IMG/VR virus record: IMGVR_UViG_3300047552_001065
Location: 1 to 20,059 of that record
Origin: a virus
Direction: 5' to 3' (one strand)
Length of the DNA stretch: 20,059 nt
The notes under the pieces were generated by a model. That model worked only from the letters and a program-made list of their open reading frames with translations. It did not search any database and was not told where the DNA came from. The position numbers and the translations under genes were made by a program. How positions within the stretch are numbered: the stretch's first letter is position 1; each line of letters begins with the position of its first letter. Below, piece after piece: positions 1 through 6,927 of this stretch.

Positions 1-3000
1 CGACTTGGTGCCCCTCCATGATAAGCTGACCAAGGCCCGCTCTATTGTCTTCTACTGGGCCATTCTTTAGGTAACGCCTTAAGATCCCTTCATGGTCTTC
101 CAAGATGCGAAGTTGACCACCCTTAACCCAGAAGCGACCATGTGAGTAGTCACGGTCTACGGTATAGATTTCATCGTTATCGGCCAAGTCCATAGCCTTG
201 CACATGCGAGCAGACTCAACTTCGGTGTACTCTCGCTTGATTAAGCTGGCTTGCTCGATAGCTTCAAATTCAGACTTACGTACGCTCTGGCCGGGGATAG
301 CGTCCATCTGTTCATTGTGCATGAGCGCCGGGATACCGTAAGAGTGGAAGAAGAGAGAAGCTGCGGCTTCTCCAAACTGATCCTCCACTCGTTTTGTAGC
401 CCTAGCAACCCGTTCTGGAATACCAACCACCTCAGACTCGTTCTTCTGTAGCCAGGGTTCCTCTGACTGTGGGAAATCGTGCGGGATACCCTCTTCATTT
501 AGGATTTGAGGGATTGCCTGCCAAAACGGGTCATGTGCGGTACCGGCATTGGCGTTTTCGGTTGGACGCCCCAGCAAAGTTTCATACTGAGGGTACGCTA
601 GCCAATGTAGCCAAAAACCTGGGCCTACTGCCTGTTCGGGCCTCGTTCCAAAATGCTCTGGGTACAAAGTCTGAGCTTTTCGCACAGAGGGGTTGCTCTG
701 CAAGAAGTGTCTGTCCAATGCCCGAAGAATGGGCTCTCCTTCCATCGGAGAAAGGGTACGTTGGACAACATCAAACTCCGCTTTCTGTGCAAGAGACAAA
801 TTGAACAAGGAACGCATCATGTGACGGTCGGGGACAATCATGTTGCCCATGCCAGCCATCAATCCCATGTAACGAGCAAGCTTCGGCCCAAACCCGTACA
901 TGAAAGCTCCTGGGCCATGGGCAAGCTTCTGCTGCATGATGTAATCCACAAACGAACGTCCGTCGTTCTTAACAATTCGGTGCAACGCCATAAGAGTCGG
1001 ATGCACCTTATGGTAATTGAGCAGAGGCTTGCCTTGTGGGCGTTTTTCAAACGTCGCCTGCTCGCGTGCCAAGAAAGCCTTGGTGCCCGGAGCGGGGCGT
1101 GAACGTTCCGTACCATATTTCATCCCACCAGGGCCACCTTCTGCATAGTACGCTGGTAGGAACTGGGGAGGAGTCAGGCTGTTAAGGTGATTATGGAAAG
1201 CGATGGCATCCTGAATAGAAACCCCCTCTAGATTGGTAAACAAGTCAGGGTGCTGATGTCTGAAATCCATGTAATGCCCAAAGTAAAGCTCCTGAATGGG
1301 GACAGATGTATTGGGGCTCATAGCCGCAAAGATGGCAGCATGCGCCATGACGCTTGCCGGTAGATTCCCAGTTTCAGCCAACTTGTTCATCACCATCCAT
1401 GACCGCATAGCGCGTGCCCATGGTCGGTGTACGTAAGTCAAAATGTGTTCCCGTTGCTCTGGGGTCAGATTGGGGCTTTCCGCTTCATTATCGGCATTGA
1501 TAATGCTAGCCATGACGGGATCGGTGTCCCAATTGTGCAGCTTGATGCCTTGAGGCATGGCGGGAGCAAAAAGAACACCTCCGACGAGCCCCGGCCTAAC
1601 GGTGTTAGCCCAACGACCCTTGCCGGGAGCAAGTGCGGGAGCGTCTGTAGGATTTTCCGCTTCAGGAGTCGGCTTGTACTGCTCAACAGGCATTGGGAGA
1701 GGAGGCTTCTCCTTGGGAGGACGCTTGGCGCGTTCCTTTTTGGGCTTCTTAGGCTTGACTTCGGTAGCGGGGGCCTCTGCGGGCTCGCCTTCTTCCGTCT
1801 TTGCCATGGGAAGTTCCCACTTAGACATGAGACTGTCCAATACTGCTGGACGCGCCTTGATATCTGCAACGAGGTCTGTAAAATGGTCTAGGAAAGTCTC
1901 ATTGACTTCCGGTAACTGCCATTTAAAGAACTTAAGCATGGCAGCTTTACCAACCACCTCGACTCCCATGTCGCGGATAGCGGAACGTAGCTTGTTTTTG
2001 AAGTCGTGCCGATGAAGTCTATCGTCTTCCCGCTGCAAGGCTGCTCCACCCTCAAGAGTAGACGGAGCGCCGCTGGTCATGCCACCAATATAGGTCTTGA
2101 GAAGCTCCTCAGTCTTACGAATCTTGTCTTTGAAGGTTTCGTTTGATCCCTTCCACTCGATTTCGTCGTCGCTGTCCTTCTTCTTGCGCCTCGCCTTGAT
2201 GATGGACTTGTTGTCCTGCGTGGGAATTTCGCCGTACTTAGCAGGCTCCATACCCATCTTCTCAGGGATGTCCTTGTAGGTTACGATATAGTGGCCCGGG
2301 AGCGGTGCGTGCTGATCCATGCCGTTCATGGCAGCCTTAGCGCCGGGAGCCCAGATGTGAACGGGGGTGCCCGCAAAGTTGTTATCGCGTGCCCACTGAT
2401 GGAACCCTTCATGCAAGATTTCAGCAGGCTGCTTGTTGCCAAACAGGATCTTCTGGATCTGCTTGAGATGATCGTCGGGCAGTTTTCCGTACAAGTCTCT
2501 GCGATGGAAGTCTGCCGCCTCTGGCGTCATGCGTCCTTCGGCAACCTCTTTCCCAAGCTGATGCTCAATTAGGGCAGACCACTTGCGCCCATAATCACTC
2601 TGAACTTCGTCAATGTGGATACCATCTTTGCCACCCGTCCATCGCACCCAACCGATGGTACCGGGCTGAACAGGGTGTTGCGATCCCTGCGATATTTTAT
2701 GCATGTTCATAAAACTATCTAGGACACCCGCGCTGTGCAGCTTGGCAGCTTGTTCGTTGGTTAGATTTAGGCGGAAGACGTTAGAGTTGAGATCGTTGTG
2801 ACGCTGGATATAATCATAGATCCCCATATCCGCAGAATGGTTGAAACGGATTCGCGGTTTGTCGTCTATGAGTTGCTGGATGCGGCTGACAGAGAAGTTT
2901 CCCTCATAGTCTCTACCAGTATGGGCGAGAGCTTGCCGAATTGGCTCTGGTAATCTGGGGTCACGTTCATTGACTCTCTGCATGTTGTTTTCTAGTAGGA

Positions 3001-3862
3001 AGTCGCGCAACTGTCGCAGCTTATTAGCCCCCAGAGTCAACTGCAAGGAAGGGTACATCGAGTCAAAATCAAATTCCCCCTTTTGTAAATCAATGGGAGT
3101 CAAAAAATTGTACTTGATAGGGTGCCACTTGTAAGTGCTCAGACGTAAATCGTAAATCCGTTCGGCAGCACTCTTAAGCATTTCAACCGCATCTTCTTCC
3201 ACGATGGGGTTGTATGACATTTCGTAGCTGCCCAGGTGTTGCTGGCCCGGAGCCTCGCTCTTGCTGGTGTCGTCTTCAAGTAAACGGGAGAGAAGAGACT
3301 TCTCGCCCTGCTTTTCTGTGATGGGCTTAGGCCCAGAGGGGTCGGAAATCAGTCCGCTAATGGCACTCTTGTTAGCTGGCTTGAAGGTCAAGGCAACCTT
3401 GCGTCCGATTGTCCGGAGCAGGCGATTGCCTTCCTTCTTGAGAGTGGTCCCCTCAATAGAGAAGCGAAGTAGGATTGGCTCAGAGTGCATCACCGCATCG
3501 CGGATTGCGGCGGCGAGGGCTAGAGCGCCCGGGTGCTCTGCTCCATCATAGAGGCGAGCCTTGATGTAGATGAAGGGCAGCTTGACATGATCCCAGTACG
3601 CTTCCTGGCGCTTGCCTTCACAGTCCGCTCGCTTAAAGATTTTCTTGGAGTAGATGATCTTGCCAACGATGTCGTTGCCGCTTGCCCCTTGCGCTTGGTC
3701 ACCGCGATGCTCATAGTTGAGGAGGCCAACACCGTTTTCAAAGTCAGAGGTATCGCACCCCTTAACGTCTAGAATTTCTCCTGAACTATCAATGGCTTCG
3801 CTGGCGGCTACGCCGTCAATGATCATGCTAGTAGCGGAGGTTTGCTTGGAGGGGGTTACCAT
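1..3862 (-). CDS. Prohead protease-led polyvalent virion protein (partial, runs off left edge)
   Basis: I read this frame from ATG at 3862 to the left edge (1287 codons) and found no stop, so the C-terminus is missing. Residues 13-170 look like a prohead maturation protease: a GEILDVKGCD strand, candidate catalytic His52 (NYEHRGD) followed by DIVGKI, and candidate nucleophile Ser135 (LLRFSIEG). Residues 400-545 contain GWVRW, then IHIDEVQSD (415-423) and HYIVTYKDIPEKMG, which resembles a domain I recall from large phage and conjugative-element polyvalent proteins. Residues 686-750 are a Lys/Pro/Glu-rich linker. Residues about 800-1040 include AAMSPNTSVPIQE and GFGPKLARYMGLM...PDRH, matching the HhH-GPD DNA glycosylase active site (Lys994, Asp1012). 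The protease should cleave scaffold and perhaps the protein itself; the rest may be packaged with DNA. No Shine-Dalgarno precedes the ATG. The next ATG, codon 13, has none either. The protease call is good; the later domains are inferences. Confidence 0.85.
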   Translation of the reverse strand, partial: MVTPSKQTSATSMIIDGVAASEAIDSSGEILDVKGCDTSDFENGVGLLNYEHRGDQAQGASGNDIVGKIIYSKKIFKRADCEGKRQEAYWDHVKLPFIYIKARLYDGAEHPGALALAAAIRDAVMHSEPILLRFSIEGTTLKKEGNRLLRTIGRKVALTFKPANKSAISGLISDPSGPKPITEKQGEKSLLSRLLEDDTSKSEAPGQQHLGSYEMSYNPIVEEDAVEMLKSAAERIYDLRLSTYKWHPIKYNFLTPIDLQKGEFDFDSMYPSLQLTLGANKLRQLRDFLLENNMQRVNERDPRLPEPIRQALAHTGRDYEGNFSVSRIQQLIDDKPRIRFNHSADMGIYDYIQRHNDLNSNVFRLNLTNEQAAKLHSAGVLDSFMNMHKISQGSQHPVQPGTIGWVRWTGGKDGIHIDEVQSDYGRKWSALIEHQLGKEVAEGRMTPEAADFHRRDLYGKLPDDHLKQIQKILFGNKQPAEILHEGFHQWARDNNFAGTPVHIWAPGAKAAMNGMDQHAPLPGHYIVTYKDIPEKMGMEPAKYGEIPTQDNKSIIKARRKKKDSDDEIEWKGSNETFKDKIRKTEELLKTYIGGMTSGAPSTLEGGAALQREDDRLHRHDFKNKLRSAIRDMGVEVVGKAAMLKFFKWQLPEVNETFLDHFTDLVADIKARPAVLDSLMSKWELPMAKTEEGEPAEAPATEVKPKKPKKERAKRPPKEKPPLPMPVEQYKPTPEAENPTDAPALAPGKGRWANTVRPGLVGGVLFAPAMPQGIKLHNWDTDPVMASIINADNEAESPNLTPEQREHILTYVHRPWARAMRSWMVMNKLAETGNLPASVMAHAAIFAAMSPNTSVPIQELYFGHYMDFRHQHPDLFTNLEGVSIQDAIAFHNHLNSLTPPQFLPAYYAEGGPGGMKYGTERSRPAPGTKAFLAREQATFEKRPQGKPLLNYHKVHPTLMALHRIVKNDGRSFVDYIMQQKLAHGPGAFMYGFGPKLARYMGLMAGMGNMIVPDRHMMRSLFNLSLAQKAEFDVVQRTLSPMEGEPILRALDRHFLQSNPSVRKAQTLYPEHFGTRPEQAVGPGFWLHWLAYPQYETLLGRPTENANAGTAHDPFWQAIPQILNEEGIPHDFPQSEEPWLQKNESEVVGIPERVARATKRVEDQFGEAAASLFFHSYGIPALMHNEQMDAIPGQSVRKSEFEAIEQASLIKREYTEVESARMCKAMDLADNDEIYTVDRDYSHGRFWVKGGQLRILEDHEGILRRYLKNGPVEDNRAGLGQLIMEGHQV

Positions 3863-3937
3863 AGGGCTCTCAGGTAAAGATTGGGGCTGGGTAGACAGGT
3901 AAGGCCCTGGATGCTATACTGTAATTAGGAGGAGCAA
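3863..3937. other. Divergent intergenic region between the polyvalent gene and the rightward cassette
   Basis: This 75-base gap separates the leftward polyvalent gene from the rightward cassette. It holds a clear rightward promoter (3892-3920) and a strong ribosome binding site (AGGAGGAG, 3927-3934). For the leftward gene I see neither a convincing -35/-10 pair nor a Shine-Dalgarno, so that gene may depend on a phage-specific promoter. Confidence 0.6.
3892..3920 (+). promoter_or_regulatory. Sigma-70-like promoter of the rightward cassette
   Basis: The -35 TAGACA (3892-3897), a 17-base spacer and -10 TATACT (3915-3920) with the extended TGC before it match a host housekeeping sigma promoter. 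Transcription would start near 3927, giving an 11-base leader that holds just the AGGAGGAG ribosome binding site before the ATG at 3938. Confidence 0.7.
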
Positions 3938-4150
3938 ATGGCAAAGACCGTCAAGTTGGTTCCAGTAAAGAATTGCAAGGAATGCCCCCACTGTACCACC
4001 AAGCTGACCAAGGGATACGGCTACGCCGAAGACTTCCTCTGTACTCTTACCAAGCGGAAGGATAACCTGATCGCTGGCTATGTGGAGTGGGACTCCGAAG
4101 CTCCCCAGGATCACAAGTTCCCCCAGTGGTGCCCCCTTAAGGACAAGTAA
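3938..4150 (+). CDS. Small cysteine-rich protein, probable zinc binder
   Basis: This 70-residue protein is the first gene of the rightward cassette, preceded by AGGAGGAG with a 3-base spacer. It has Cys13-x2-Cys16-x2-Cys19 near the N-terminus, then Cys35 and Cys65 (PQWCPL), a spacing that suggests a compact metal-binding fold. Similar small proteins with a C-terminal WCPL are, from memory, frequent in phage genomes without assigned function. It lacks a signal peptide or membrane segment, so it should be cytoplasmic. It is followed one base later by the next ATG, which implies co-translation. No catalytic motif is visible and I assign no function. Confidence 0.85.
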   Translation: MAKTVKLVPVKNCKECPHCTTKLTKGYGYAEDFLCTLTKRKDNLIAGYVEWDSEAPQDHKFPQWCPLKDK

Positions 4151-4151
4151 A

Positions 4152-4562
4152 ATGAACGACATCAAGCCTATTGAAATTACGCAGACAATCACCACTATCA
4201 AGGGTTGGGCCTGCGACAAGTGCGACAAGACCTTTGAGAAGGAGGAAGCGGCCAGAAACCATAGAGCTTCCCACATGTATACGCATTCGGATTGGATCCG
4301 TGGCGATTCTTTCTATCGCTTTGAAAACGAATACGATTTCACCTACTGGAAGCGGTACGGCTTGTACCATCACCATGGCGGTTGCGCTGGCTCCTGGGAG
4401 GGTCCGGGCTGGTATCTGATCGATTGGAAGGGGCCAGAAGACAACCAATACCCCAGTTTAGAGCCCGCGACGACCATCCTCACGCTTCGACTGAACAACG
4501 CCGAATACGAGTATCGGCAAGCTAAGGAAACTCTTGCAGAATTTGCTAAGCTTGCACCTTAG
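4152..4562 (+). CDS. C2H2 zinc-finger protein, unknown function
   Basis: I place the start at ATG 4152 (136 residues) because AAGGA lies just upstream in the end of the previous gene and the two genes are one base apart; an upstream ATG at 4080 would lie deep inside that gene. The N-terminal part has a textbook classical zinc finger: Cys21-x2-Cys24-x12-His37-x3-His41 with an aromatic at Phe28 (CDKCDKTFEKEEAARNHRASH region, 21-41). The middle is rich in Trp, Tyr, His and Gly (about 47-100), and the C-terminal 30 residues look helical (NNAEYEYRQAKETLAEF). A nucleic-acid or protein binding role is an inference from the finger. Its last codons overlap the -35 element of the next promoter. Confidence 0.82.
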   Translation: MNDIKPIEITQTITTIKGWACDKCDKTFEKEEAARNHRASHMYTHSDWIRGDSFYRFENEYDFTYWKRYGLYHHHGGCAGSWEGPGWYLIDWKGPEDNQYPSLEPATTILTLRLNNAEYEYRQAKETLAEFAKLAP

Positions 4563-4580
4563 CCCACACTCTGCTATAAT
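4552..4580 (+). promoter_or_regulatory. Sigma-70-like promoter giving a leaderless mRNA
   Basis: The -35 TTGCAC (4552-4557), a 17-base spacer and a perfect -10 TATAAT (4575-4580), extended by TGC, form a strong promoter. The expected +1, about seven bases past the -10, is 4587, which is the A of the next gene's ATG. No Shine-Dalgarno lies upstream of that ATG, so the transcript is probably leaderless. Confidence 0.75.
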
Positions 4581-4586
4581 GCTTCT

Positions 4587-5039
4587 ATGACACTGAACGA
4601 GACTATCGCCCTCTGCAAGACCCTCCATCGCAAGGTTGGCGGAAAGACGTACTACGCCTATGCCGCCGAAAAGGCTACGCCCGGGGTTTGCTTCGACTTT
4701 GAGGGCAACCCCTTCTGGGGCACCACCAAGACCATCGAAGTGGTCTACTGCTGTGGGAAGGGCGGTAGCTTCGTTCCGGCCAAGTCTGGGGAAGCCATCT
4801 TCTCCATTCAGGCCAGCAGCCCGGAGCGCGTCGAGGCTCACTGGAATAGCTTTCTTTCCAATCACAACGCTGTCGCCCCTCAAACCCAATCCTGGGTCTG
4901 CATCAGCAATGGCCCCGGGCGTGAGTACCGTGGACGAGTGGTCCGTACTACCAAGACCCGGGTGCTGGTCAGCTACAGGTTCGGAAACGGTCGTCAGGCT
5001 GCCAACAAGTGGTTCAAGCTGTCGGAGATTAGCTGGTAA
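4587..5039 (+). CDS. Hypothetical protein, leaderless
   Basis: This 150-residue protein begins at ATG 4587 directly at the predicted transcription start of its own promoter and has no ribosome binding site. I do not recognise the family. It has a mixed N-terminal half with Cys35, Cys55 and Cys56 and a Gly-rich turn (CCGKGGSF). The basic C-terminal 40 residues (EYRGRVVRTTKTRVLVSYRF) alternate polar and hydrophobic residues like a small SH3-type beta barrel, which would suit nucleic-acid binding, but this is only a guess from composition. The stop codon shares a base with the next ATG (TAATG), so the next gene is probably translated by re-initiation. Confidence 0.8.
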   Translation: MTLNETIALCKTLHRKVGGKTYYAYAAEKATPGVCFDFEGNPFWGTTKTIEVVYCCGKGGSFVPAKSGEAIFSIQASSPERVEAHWNSFLSNHNAVAPQTQSWVCISNGPGREYRGRVVRTTKTRVLVSYRFGNGRQAANKWFKLSEISW

Positions 5040-5275
5040 TGAAAGTCCCCTGCTATATCTGCGAAGCCCCTACCGAAATTGATGACATCGTGACGCATCT
5101 GCGTCGTCATTCCGACGAGGACTACCAGCGAGCCGTCAAGAAGGTCATCAAGGGCACTAAAAAGGCCGCAGGGACCATCGTAAATGGCCCCATTGACACC
5201 AGCGTTGGTACAGTAGTTAAGAAGAAATCCAAGGGATTCGTACAACTTGACGAAACACGGGAAAAGGTGGTATAG
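5039..5275 (+). CDS. Small C2H2 zinc-finger protein
   Basis: This 78-residue protein starts at an ATG that overlaps the previous stop by one base. It carries a classical finger at the extreme N-terminus: Cys5-x2-Cys8-x11-His20-x3-His24, followed by a highly basic stretch (AVKKVIKGTKKAAG, about 32-45) and a basic KKKSKG segment near residue 62. A DNA- or RNA-binding role is plausible from finger plus basic tail but is inferred. It is the second C2H2 protein within 1.1 kb; the two differ in everything outside the metal ligands. Its last codons contain the promoter of the next gene. Confidence 0.8.
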   Translation: MKVPCYICEAPTEIDDIVTHLRRHSDEDYQRAVKKVIKGTKKAAGTIVNGPIDTSVGTVVKKKSKGFVQLDETREKVV

Positions 5276-5276
5276 T
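5247..5276 (+). promoter_or_regulatory. Sigma-70-like promoter giving a leaderless mRNA
   Basis: The -35 TTGACG (5247-5252), an 18-base spacer and -10 TATAGT (5271-5276) lie inside the end of the upstream gene. The expected +1 is near 5283, which is the A of the next ATG. A weak AAGGTGG (5264-5270) lies 12 bases from the ATG, too far to be ideal, and would be absent from a transcript starting here. Confidence 0.65.
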
Positions 5277-5282
5277 AACCAC

Positions 5283-5633
5283 ATGGTCAACATCTACCTC
5301 GATGACGAGCGTGTCACCCCGCCCCATTTCGACATTCGGACTTGGACAGCCCAGGACACCATCAACGAGCTTGAGGACCGGGCTGGCGACGTAGACCTTC
5401 TCAGCCTGGACAACGACCTTGGCATTCTGCATTGGATGTCTGAGGGGCGCTACGTCTGCCTTTGGTTGGCTGAGCAACTGAACCTCTTTGGCCGTTCTTA
5501 CTACCCCCGCCGCATCCGCATCCACAGCGCGAATCCTGTGGCGCGAGACTACATGAAGGGGCTGATCGAGCGGTACGGCCCCTATCGTTGGGACGCTGTT
5601 AATCAGGAGTACGTTGACGATTCCCGAATGTAA
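5283..5633 (+). CDS. Cyclic-phosphate-processing receiver-like domain protein
   Basis: This 116-residue protein has the signature of the receiver-fold family described by the Aravind group as cyclic-phosphate-processing (cPPRec), linked in other genomes to RNA repair. The marks are an N-terminal YLDDER (Asp7, Asp8, Glu9, Arg10), SLDNDLG (41-47, Asp43 and Asp45) and IRIHSANP (His81, Ser82, Asn84). Unlike a normal response-regulator receiver it keeps the HSxNP motif. The predicted role is acting on 2',3'-cyclic phosphate RNA ends; that is family-level inference, not shown. I chose ATG 5283 over an upstream in-frame TTG (5247) because the family starts at this YLDDER strand and the promoter predicts a start here. 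It shares the cassette with an RlaP-type nucleotidyltransferase. Confidence 0.8.
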   Translation: MVNIYLDDERVTPPHFDIRTWTAQDTINELEDRAGDVDLLSLDNDLGILHWMSEGRYVCLWLAEQLNLFGRSYYPRRIRIHSANPVARDYMKGLIERYGPYRWDAVNQEYVDDSRM

Positions 5634-5641
5634 GGAGAACC

Positions 5642-5968
5642 ATGCAAAACTACGTCTACAAGATTGAGGAACGTACCCACGACGATGGTCAGAAGACCTT
5701 TGATGTGGTCGAGTACGACTTCGACGGCTGCAACTACGGAGCCGACAGCACGCACGCCAACGAGGTCGATGCGATCATCAGCGCATTCTTTATGAATGCG
5801 TGGCAGAAGATCGGCAACTACGACTTGGCGAGCATCGCCACGGCCAAGTACATCCTCAAGAACGGGCTGCGCCCTGTAAACGTCCACATCAAGTTCTTCA
5901 ACAATGCCACCGGCCAGTACGACGGTGCCGGAATGTGGAACTACCTCTGGGAGAGCGCCAATGGCTAA
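5642..5968 (+). CDS. Hypothetical protein
   Basis: This 108-residue protein has a good ribosome binding site (AAGGAGA, 5632-5638) that begins at the last base of the previous stop codon. The N-terminus is acidic and strand-like, and the middle (about 40-75) looks helical with aromatic residues. No Cys cluster, catalytic signature or membrane segment is visible, and I do not recognise the family. It overlaps the next gene by eight bases, which argues for co-translation within the cassette. Confidence 0.8.
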   Translation: MQNYVYKIEERTHDDGQKTFDVVEYDFDGCNYGADSTHANEVDAIISAFFMNAWQKIGNYDLASIATAKYILKNGLRPVNVHIKFFNNATGQYDGAGMWNYLWESANG

Positions 5969-6206
5969 GGTGCCTGAGTACGAGATCGAACAACACTACA
6001 GGATCTATAACAACAAGGAAGGTACCTGCATCGTTGTCGGCCCAGACGGGGAGCTTGGCTGCGTTCAGGTTCGTACTGCCGACAGGAAGTCAGAAGAGTG
6101 GTACGGCAAGATTGACCTAATGTTGCAGCCAGAGGCGGCTCTGGCCCTTGGCGAAGCACTCATTAAGGCCGCTAACGACGCTATCGAGAAAGCAAAGGTG
6201 AGCTAA
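5961..6206 (+). CDS. Hypothetical protein
   Basis: I set the start at ATG 5961 (81 residues), eight bases inside the previous gene; an earlier in-frame ATG (5904) would lie much deeper in it. The first half looks like short beta strands (YRIYNNKEGTCIVVGPDGEL), and the last third is a clear amphipathic helix (QPEAALALGEALIKAANDA). This pattern is familiar from small phage proteins, but I know no function for it. The stop overlaps the next ATG by one base. Confidence 0.78.
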   Translation: MAKVPEYEIEQHYRIYNNKEGTCIVVGPDGELGCVQVRTADRKSEEWYGKIDLMLQPEAALALGEALIKAANDAIEKAKVS

Positions 6207-6652
6207 TGGTTGATGCCCGACAGGCAGGATGGCTCAAAGAAAAGATAGAGTGGGTCTTCGGACTTCTGGGTGGGGAGCTTGCCAGCGAACCATGGGACGG
6301 ACACCTTCATTGGCACGAAGGGACACCCGAATACGTCAAGGGGCACTACTCCGATACCGTTAACTATCGCACGGTCATCATGGACTGTGCTACGTCCAAT
6401 CCTCCGGGCAACATCGAGAATTGGAAACTGCACAGCACCTTCTCTAATAGCGGAGAAACTGAGTGTCCCGGTGGCTGGATGGGGGATGGTACGGTTACGG
6501 AGCAGGACTCTGTTGAGATTCCAAAGGCCCCTGAAGGGACCTACAGGGTATGCCCCTATTGTGAAAACCCGCTTAGAACGAAGCACGGGATGATCTATCT
6601 TGGGGATGGTTGGGTTGAGGCAGTTTACGAAGAGGGGGAGGGGAGCCCGTGA
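6206..6652 (+). CDS. Hypothetical protein with C-terminal CPYC motif
   Basis: This 148-residue protein starts at a TAATG junction with the previous gene. The N-terminal half is rich in Trp and His (EPWDGHLHWHEG). The last third has Cys116-Pro-Tyr-Cys119, which with Cys87 and His127 could make one zinc site. The CPYC alone would also fit a redox motif, but no thioredoxin-like context is visible. The C-terminus is acidic. I do not recognise the family. Confidence 0.78.
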   Translation: MVDARQAGWLKEKIEWVFGLLGGELASEPWDGHLHWHEGTPEYVKGHYSDTVNYRTVIMDCATSNPPGNIENWKLHSTFSNSGETECPGGWMGDGTVTEQDSVEIPKAPEGTYRVCPYCENPLRTKHGMIYLGDGWVEAVYEEGEGSP

Positions 6653-6927
6653 GCACCGCCGCAATTACTTTCCACTACGCCCCTTGGCTTCTCAAGAAGG
6701 GGGAAGTCAACGCCGAAATAATCACCATCGGTTTTGAAACACCCGAAACTACCGTAGATGGTATCACCAAGCAAATGCTCGACATGAAGTTTGGCCATGT
6801 TGCTGGCGGGCACGGGATCTGGGCATTGCAGCTTGCCGACTACTGCCGAATTGATCTTCCCAACGGGGAACGGTGGATCATTAAAGATCGCACCGGCCCC
6901 GCCACCCCTTATCAGGAGGGTTACTGA
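6649..6927 (+). CDS. Hypothetical protein (GTG start)
   Basis: This 92-residue protein starts at GTG 6649, four bases inside the end of the previous gene, with a purine-rich GAGGGGAG just upstream as ribosome binding site. The sequence alternates strands and helices (FHYAPWLLKKGEVNAEIITI) and has no recognisable motif. The stop shares a base with the following ATG (TGATG). Function unknown. Confidence 0.75.
   Translation: MSTAAITFHYAPWLLKKGEVNAEIITIGFETPETTVDGITKQMLDMKFGHVAGGHGIWALQLADYCRIDLPNGERWIIKDRTGPATPYQEGY

Noticed and set aside
469-1102. Plus-strand frames inside the polyvalent gene
   Set aside because: They are antisense shadows of a continuous protein-like frame and show composition typical of shadows (rich in Arg, Ser, Leu), with no start signals.
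3914-4276. Minus-strand hydrophobic frame opposite the first two cassette genes
   Set aside because: It lies antisense to two plus genes with clear metal-ligand patterns and ribosome binding sites, and has no start signal of its own.
5247-5282. Upstream TTG start for the receiver-like protein
   Set aside because: This TTG is the -35 element of the promoter, and the family begins at the YLDDER strand right after ATG 5283.
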